Position numbers and translations under genes: made by a program. Positions 58,431-64,000 of a DNA stretch of 64,000 nucleotides are shown one piece after another. The DNA is from Gossypium raimondii. Its lineage: Eukaryota; Streptophyta; Magnoliopsida; Malvales; Malvaceae. Within the stretch, counting starts at the first letter, position 1; each line of letters begins with the position of its first letter. Location: NCBI RefSeq assembly GCF_025698545.1, contig NC_068575.1, forward strand, positions 55,561,980 to 55,625,979. Direction: 5' to 3'. A model generated the notes under the pieces. That model saw nothing but the letters and a program-made list of their open reading frames with translations, had not been told where the DNA came from and ran no database searches.

Positions 58431-59900
58431 ATGGAAACTTTGCTTACGACATTGGGTTTCTCTTTCTTCTTTCTTTATTTCTTGGTCTCTTGCGATCTCT
58501 CTTTATCTTTCTCTCCGGTGGACAATTATCTCGTCAATTGTGCGCCTTGGTGGATGCCACTGTAGATAATCGTCGCTTCGTCTCCGACTCGTCCGATTCT
58601 TCTCACTCACATCTCTCTTCACCTCAATAGTTCTCACTCTGTGCTGGAACTTTGCTGCCGGGTCTGCCTCAGATCTATCATACCGCCAGGGTTTTCAAGG
58701 CACCGTTTAAATATGTTTTCGATGTCAAGGATCCAGGGACACACATGTTACGTCTCCATTTTCACCGATTCAGTTCACCACAATTGAATCTCGCTGACTC
58801 TAAATTTCACGTTTTGGTTAATGGGTTGGTAGCTTTGACCAATTTTAGTGGTGGGCGTTCGGTGGGTCCTAAGGTTATCGAATATTTGCTTTGGTTTAAC
58901 TCTGAAAAGGTTGAAATTACTTTTCTTCCTGCTGAAAAATCGAAATTCGCTTTTGTTAGTGCAATTGAAGTGATATCTGCACCTAAAGATTTGATACTTG
59001 AAACTGCTCAGTCTGTGAATGGTGATAAAGTTAAGAATTTTGAGGGTTTAAATAAACAAGCATTTGAAGTTTATGTATAGGGTAACTATAGGAGGTCCTA
59101 AAGTCACTCCATTTAATGATTCTCTGTGGAGGACTTGGTTGCCTGATGACGACTACTTTAGATCGAAGGAAGGATCAAATAGGGTGTATTTTAGTGGTAG
59201 GATTAAGTACCAAGATGGTGGTGCTAGTCGTGAAGTTGGTCCTGATAATGTATATAATTCGGCTCGGTTAATCGAGAGCAAGAATGCTTCGATTCCTAAT
59301 GTGATTGAGGGTTATCAGTATCTTGTTAGACTCCATTTCTGCGATATTGCTAGCATATCCCTTGGATTGTTGTTTTTCAATGTTTATGATGGACATTTGG
59401 CATATAAAGATTTGGATCCTTCGGCTGTTACCAATTACTTGTTGGCTTCTTCGTTTTATGTGGACTTGGTAGTTGATGCTGATCATTCCGGGATAGTGAA
59501 TGTAACTGTTGGACCTTCGAACAAGAGCATGGCATACGCGGTGGATGCTATCCTAAATGGAGTGGAGATCATGAAGATGAGTAACTGGATGGGTAGTTTC
59601 GACGGTACTCTGCCTGCAGAGTCAGTTTTGAAGTGTTTGACAAGGAAAAGAAGAGTTGGTTTTCTGCTTCCTTTGATTGCTCTTGTGTGTTTATTGCTGA
59701 GCTTATCAGCAATCATACGTAGGAGGAAAGAAAAGGTGGAGTCAGTGCTACGGTCAAAATTGCCAATGGAGGTCCATGAAATTTCTCCAAAGCAAGGTAA
59801 ACAACAATTATCAAGTATAAATACATGGTTATGGGTCCACTGGGTTTTGTGATATAATACCGCATACTATTGGTGGCTATCAGTTCCCCTCATATTAAAT
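58431..59900 (+). pseudogene. CrRLK1L receptor kinase pseudogene: malectin-like ectodomain and membrane helix, no kinase
   Basis: The family (FERONIA/THESEUS/At5g24010 group) consists of cell-wall/RALF-sensing receptor kinases, usually about 830-850 residues from one exon. Here METLLTTLGFSFFFLYF (signal peptide) and SPVDNYLVNC are followed by a frameshift near 58540. The frame resumes as ATVDNRRFVSDSSDSS and is cut by TAG at 58628. The malectin part then runs from PGLPQIYHTARVFKAPF to about 59060. A one-base insertion near 59070 breaks the frame before YRVTIGGPKVTPFNDSLWRT. The second malectin half includes YLVRLHFCDI and VGPSNKSMAY, and the membrane helix LLPLIALVCLLLSLSAII is at about 59660-59720. 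A further frameshift near 59820 precedes GYGSTGF...GGYQFP, and homology then stops just before the kinase domain. Clearly a non-functional relic. Confidence 0.88.
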
Positions 59901-61339
59901 GGTATGTTTGAGTTTGAAGTTTGTGAAGGAGCTTTGTGTCTGTAAACAGAATAGAATGTTGTTTTCCAGTTTATCTCATCATGTTTGTGATTAGATTGAT
60001 GCTATTGGGATGGTTTATTTAATTTAATAAATATTTCTCCATGAAATCCTAGTTATTTTTACTTAAACCAACCTGAAATCTCATCCTTTCTCTGAGGTCA
60101 GTGGACAGTTAAGTGCTAAATTTCTTTATGTTAACCCAATTTACATATTAAAACATTGGTTATGGTGGCTGTTTGAATTTACCTAAAAAATGAGTTGTGC
60201 TACTCCTTGGATCATGGTTCATATCACACCCACCATTACGGCCAGATTAAAATTAAAAATTATTAAGGATATTTACTTAAGAGTTAAAAATGGAAATAGA
60301 AAAAAAGAAAAAGAAAATCGAAGATTAGTATTGTTAAATGAAGGGTCCAGTGCATCCACTAGAATCTCTTATCTTGCGCTGAAAATTATATGGGGGCATT
60401 CTACATCTCCAAAGTTAATGGGTGATCAGCATGGACCTATATATTGTAACGGACATAAACATTTACTATTTAAGATAGAATTCACAGAGAAAGCCCATAT
60501 GTCATGGTTTGCTTATGCAGCTTACTCCCTCACCGTAAACCTAGCGTCGGCTTTTTTCATAAGCTATTTGTGCAAAATTTTGTACCAAAATTATCTGTTT
60601 TTATCTTCCATCATCCCTTAATAATTGTTCAGTTTATAATAAAACGATTTTTTTTGTGCCAATACTGTGTTCGACGGTATCAATATGTATTTTTTAAATA
60701 TACTTAAAAAATATATGTATTCTGAGATTAAAAATATATATATTTTAATAGCTATTGGCATTCACGTTACCTGCACCGATTCAATAAAAAGAGAGGTAAT
60801 TTTACTTTTTGATGTTGACATTCTCTTTATCAACACCGATGTGATTTTTTATTTTTATTTTTATTTTTATCGGTGTGCTTTGATAAAAAAAAGATAAAAG
60901 ATGAATTCTTTTAATTAAATTGTACTGCATTAGATTACCATAACTTTCTTGCATTAATTGTAGTCCATATACAGCTTTTTACCATTTGAATGGTTTTTGC
61001 ATGAAAACTTTTAATTAATAAAAATGTTTTAAACATTCAAAAAATTAATTTTTAATTAATGCAATTAAATCATTTAAATGTTTAAAAAATTGTATATGAT
61101 TTTTATTATAAAGAAACTACTTGAATGGTAAAAAGTTGTACATGGACCACAATTAATGAAAGAAAACATGCAAACAAGATAACAAGAAGCCAAGGAGAGA
61201 GTATTATTAATAAACATTTGACTAAGGTGAGAAATATCAACCACCCCTGCTTAATTTTTATTGAATACTAATACAACACAATTTTTCATTAATTATTTTT
61301 ATTGCAATTATTTATGCAATTTAATTGATGAACCACAAT
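59901..61339. other. Intergenic DNA, no gene seen
   Basis: No kinase-domain remnant is visible. Short frames near 60190-60620 are not protein-like. AT-rich from 60600 on. Confidence 0.5.
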
Positions 61340-61349
61340 TTAATTAAAA

Positions 61350-61756
61350 GGTAAATTATAAAAATAGTCACTTTTGTTTGTCTCAAATTATATTTTAATC
61401 ACTTACGTTATCGTTTTGTTACAAAGTAGTCACTCTACCGTTAAGCTCCGTTACCTCCCTAACGGCGATCGTATGTGGCAGTCCAATTGGGTTTTAAATG
61501 TCAACTTGGATATTCTAAGTGGCAGTCCAAATTAAATTTATTTATTTAAAAACTTTTTTTCATCCTAGCAACTGGACAGTCAAGTTGACATTTAAAACCC
61601 ATTTGGACTGCCGTTAGGGAGGTAATGGAGTTTAGCGGTAGAGTGACCACTTCGCAACAAAACAATAACGTAAGTGACTAAAACGTAACATTTCACACAT
61701 AAGTAACTAAAATATAATCCAAGACAAATAAAATTGACTATTTTTATAGTTTACCC
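61350..61756. mobile_element. Mutator-type fold-back MITE, 407 bp
   Basis: The long inverted ends start GGTAAATTATAAAAATAGTC (left) and end GACTATTTTTATAGTTTACC-C (right). They stay complementary through GTGACTA, TAACGTAAGTG, CTACCG and CCGTTACCTCCCTAACGG. The exact 10-bp flanking repeat TTAATTAAAA is at 61340-61349 and 61757-61766, within the 9-11 bp usual for Mutator-like elements. No coding sequence. Confidence 0.88.
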
Positions 61757-61859
61757 TTAATTAAAACACTTTGTTTCAATTTCTTAACTTCCTCTCTTCT
61801 TTTCACTAGTCCCCGCAACCAAAGCACACAGGCAAAAAAAAAAAATTTCAAAAACCACA

Positions 61860-62215
61860 CCAGTGTCGGTAAAGAGCACGCCAACACCAAAAGTAAAAAT
61901 TTAATTTTTTTTAATTTGAATCGGTGCCGGCAACGTGAACATTGACATCAAAAAAGTAAGAAATCATTTTTCAAAATTTGAATTGGTGTCGACAATGATA
62001 ACACCGGCACCTATTAAAATATTTTTTAAATTCTTTTTAATCTTGAAATATCTATATTTGTTAAGTGTATTTAAAAAAATACATACTAGTGCTGACGAAC
62101 ACAATGACGGCACTAAAAAAGATATTTTTTTATAAACCAAGCAATTATTAGATAATTATTAAAGTATGATGGAGGGTGATGCTGACAACAAGATGATCGT
62201 TACCAACATGTACTA
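61860..62215. repeat. Degenerate tandem repeat of about 60 bp
   Basis: Recurring cores: GTGTCGGTAAAGAGCACGCC, GGTGCCGGCAACGTGAACAT, GGTGTCGACAATGATAACAC, GTGCTGACGAACACAATGAC and GATGCTGACAACAAGATGAT, spaced about 60-100 bp and each followed by an A/T-rich tract. Units are highly diverged. Confidence 0.55.
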
Positions 62216-62623
62216 TAAAAAAACATATTATTTTCATACAAAATTTTAAATTTAAATTATTTTCGTAAAAAAATCGATTTATTTGAGTTAGTTATGAAAA
62301 AAGGCGAGCTAATCAGGCAATTAAGGAAAGGGATCCAGCTAATTCAAGACAAGGTTACAGGTCAGCAACTGGGCACACCAAAGACACGCAATAAACGCAT
62401 CAACACCAATGTAACAGTGGTAGGGACCCGAGGCTTGATGCATTATATTTGTATTTTCATTTCATCTAACCCTCAAATGTTACCCTTTCTTTCCTTTTCT
62501 GTACCAAGCTCGTGGGATTGCACCGCCCTCTTCATTCTCTATTTTTCTCAATTTGGGTTCAAGCGAAGATACTCAAATTAATGCGTACACTCTCTTTTAA
62601 GTAGATAAAGAAAGGCAAACGAA

Positions 62624-63356
62624 TGGTGGGTTTGGATAGGCGGTGTGTTTAGTTCCGGTGAGGTTAAAAACAGCGGTGGCGGTGAGATTAGGTACTGTAG
62701 AGGTGAGATTGGATACTGTAGCGGTAAGATTAGAAACAGCGGTGGAGTGTGTGTTTGGATTCAAACGCAACTGTAGCGGTGAGGTGAAAATAGAAAATAA
62801 CTTTTAAGGACATTAGATTAAAAATGATATATAATAGAAGTTTTTAAAATTATTTAACAATTACAAAATTAATAAATAATTAAAAATTATTACAATTATA
62901 TTTATTTTTAATAATAAATAATTAAAAATAAATTAAAACTAGAGAAAAATTCAAAAATATCAAAATATTTTACAGATTATATTCATAATAAAATATCAAA
63001 ATATTTTAAATATACAATAAAATATTTTTAAATTATATTCATAATAAAATATCAAAATATTTTACAGATTATATTTGAATCAAATAATAAAATATAAATT
63101 AAATTGTATTTATACTAAATTTATAAATAAAAATTATAATTTTATTGTAAATTAAATCATATTAAATAATGACATATTAAACTTATGTTATCTGTTTTAA
63201 ATAAAATAAATAATAAAGGAAAAATTAGAGGGGTAAAATAATAATTACTCTTATTTTTGGACTTCCAAATCAGTCCACTGAAGCTTTTAACTCCAGCCAA
63301 TATTTTGGGTTACAGTGAGGTGAAAAATGCTTACTGGTGTGCTTGCCAAACACCCC
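62624..63356. mobile_element. Probable MITE with GTAGCGGTGAG minirepeats
   Basis: The left part has GGTGGGTTTGGATAGGCGGT and several copies of (A)CTGTAGCGGTGAGATTRG-like 20-bp words (62650-62790). The right part has TTACAGTGAGGTGAAAAATG and CTTGCCAAACACCCC. The ends GGTG.GTTTGG and CCAAACACCCC are roughly inverted. The middle is pure AT. The target duplication is not clear. Confidence 0.5.
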
Positions 63357-64000
63357 AAATAGAGCTGCGTTTCAGTTCAAATTTTTTTTACTCTTTAAAT
63401 CTCACCACACTGAAGCTTGCTGGTGATCCAAAGGAGCCCGAAATCTGTCTTTTCAACTGCTTCTCTCTTCCAAATCATTTCATATAATATTTTACTCAAA
63501 AAAAGCGCAAAATTAAGTGTTAGTGAATTTATATTAAAGAAAGGCAAATTATCGGTTCCTCATTCAATTTAGTGGTTTAAAATTTTATCATTCAATTTTT
63601 AGGGTGTTTTTATTTTAACTATTTAACATTTAAATCTTAACGACAGTTAACTTGTACATATCATATCATGTTCACACTTTTATTTTGATCATCAAATTTC
63701 TAAGTCGCTTTCATTTGAATCACTCGAAAAATATTTTTTAATATTGATCAAGGTATAAAAACATTAAGGATTAAAGTAAAAAGCAGTAGAAACTAAAATA
63801 ATGCTTTAAAATTGTCAAATTGTACTTTTTACCTATTTGCTGGAAGTTTTAAATTTCTTTTCAATATTGAAAATTTAAATTTCAATGCATCAAAATTAAT
63901 TAAAATAAGTTATTGAAAATATTTTATCCCTTGATAGTGTCAACCGATTTGTTAATATAATATTTAAATTATTTTAATTAATTAATTTAGTTTCCTTTTA
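63357..64000. other. AT-rich intergenic DNA at the right edge
   Basis: 63540-63700 may be part of a decayed MITE (repeated TCATTCAATTT words). No gene. Confidence 0.45.

Noticed and set aside
60190..60621. 143-codon frame starting MSCATPWIMVH
   Set aside because: Lys/Arg/Asn-rich low-complexity frame, no family match and no splice or promoter context.

Overview
The window is nuclear DNA of a dicot plant, most likely a Malvaceae species such as cotton (Gossypium). Evidence: spliced genes with GT..AG introns and close matches to Arabidopsis-type families, very AT-rich intergenic DNA, dense LTR-retrotransposon nests, and repeats rich in CACACGG/CCGTGTG words that I associate with cotton-type retroelements. 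The species is an inference.

Layout. 1-330 looks like the 5' end of a leftward gene whose body lies outside the window. 2081-8630 is a degenerate CACTA (En/Spm-type) element that carries fragments of at least three unrelated host genes (RabGAP/TBC, LEUNIG-type corepressor, heparanase-like). Beside its left end lies a second copy of an intron segment of the STE24 gene. A 148-bp tandem repeat array follows at 8.7-9.8 kb.

The gene-rich block is 11.3-30.6 kb: a complete 14-exon CAAX prenyl protease STE24 (+), a 7-exon membrane receptor-like kinase of the At1g01540/At4g01330 type (+), a BYPASS1-type DUF793 gene with a 5'UTR intron (+), and a 6-exon GH28 polygalacturonase-like gene (-). The order STE24, kinase, BPS1, and further on a DUF604 glycosyltransferase, resembles two duplicated Arabidopsis blocks (At4g01320-At4g01360 and At1g01540-At1g01570), so this is an old conserved neighbourhood later opened up by transposons. 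The proteins do not obviously share a pathway; the link is positional.

Between the polygalacturonase and the glycosyltransferase lie a plastid-derived insert (rps16 group II intron, 31.0-31.5 kb) and a 16.7-kb nest. The nest is a defective Ty1/copia element (33452-50130, minus strand) whose 3' LTR was split by a 2.9-kb LTR-like element (A). A was itself split by a relative in the opposite orientation (B). The copia pol region was split by a third relative (C), which in turn took up a 1.5-kb LTR (D) and a 1.2-kb hAT-type element (E). Target-site duplications can be read for every layer; three are exact (A, B, E) and three have one mismatch.

The right part holds the DUF604/GT31-like gene (52.7-55.5 kb, +), remnants of LINE-type reverse transcriptase/RNase H, a CrRLK1L (malectin-type receptor kinase) pseudogene without its kinase domain (58.4-59.9 kb), and MITE-like repeats to the end. 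I saw no RNA genes. I did not find an unknown protein system; the most unusual objects are the chimeric gene-capturing CACTA element and the fully resolvable transposon nest.
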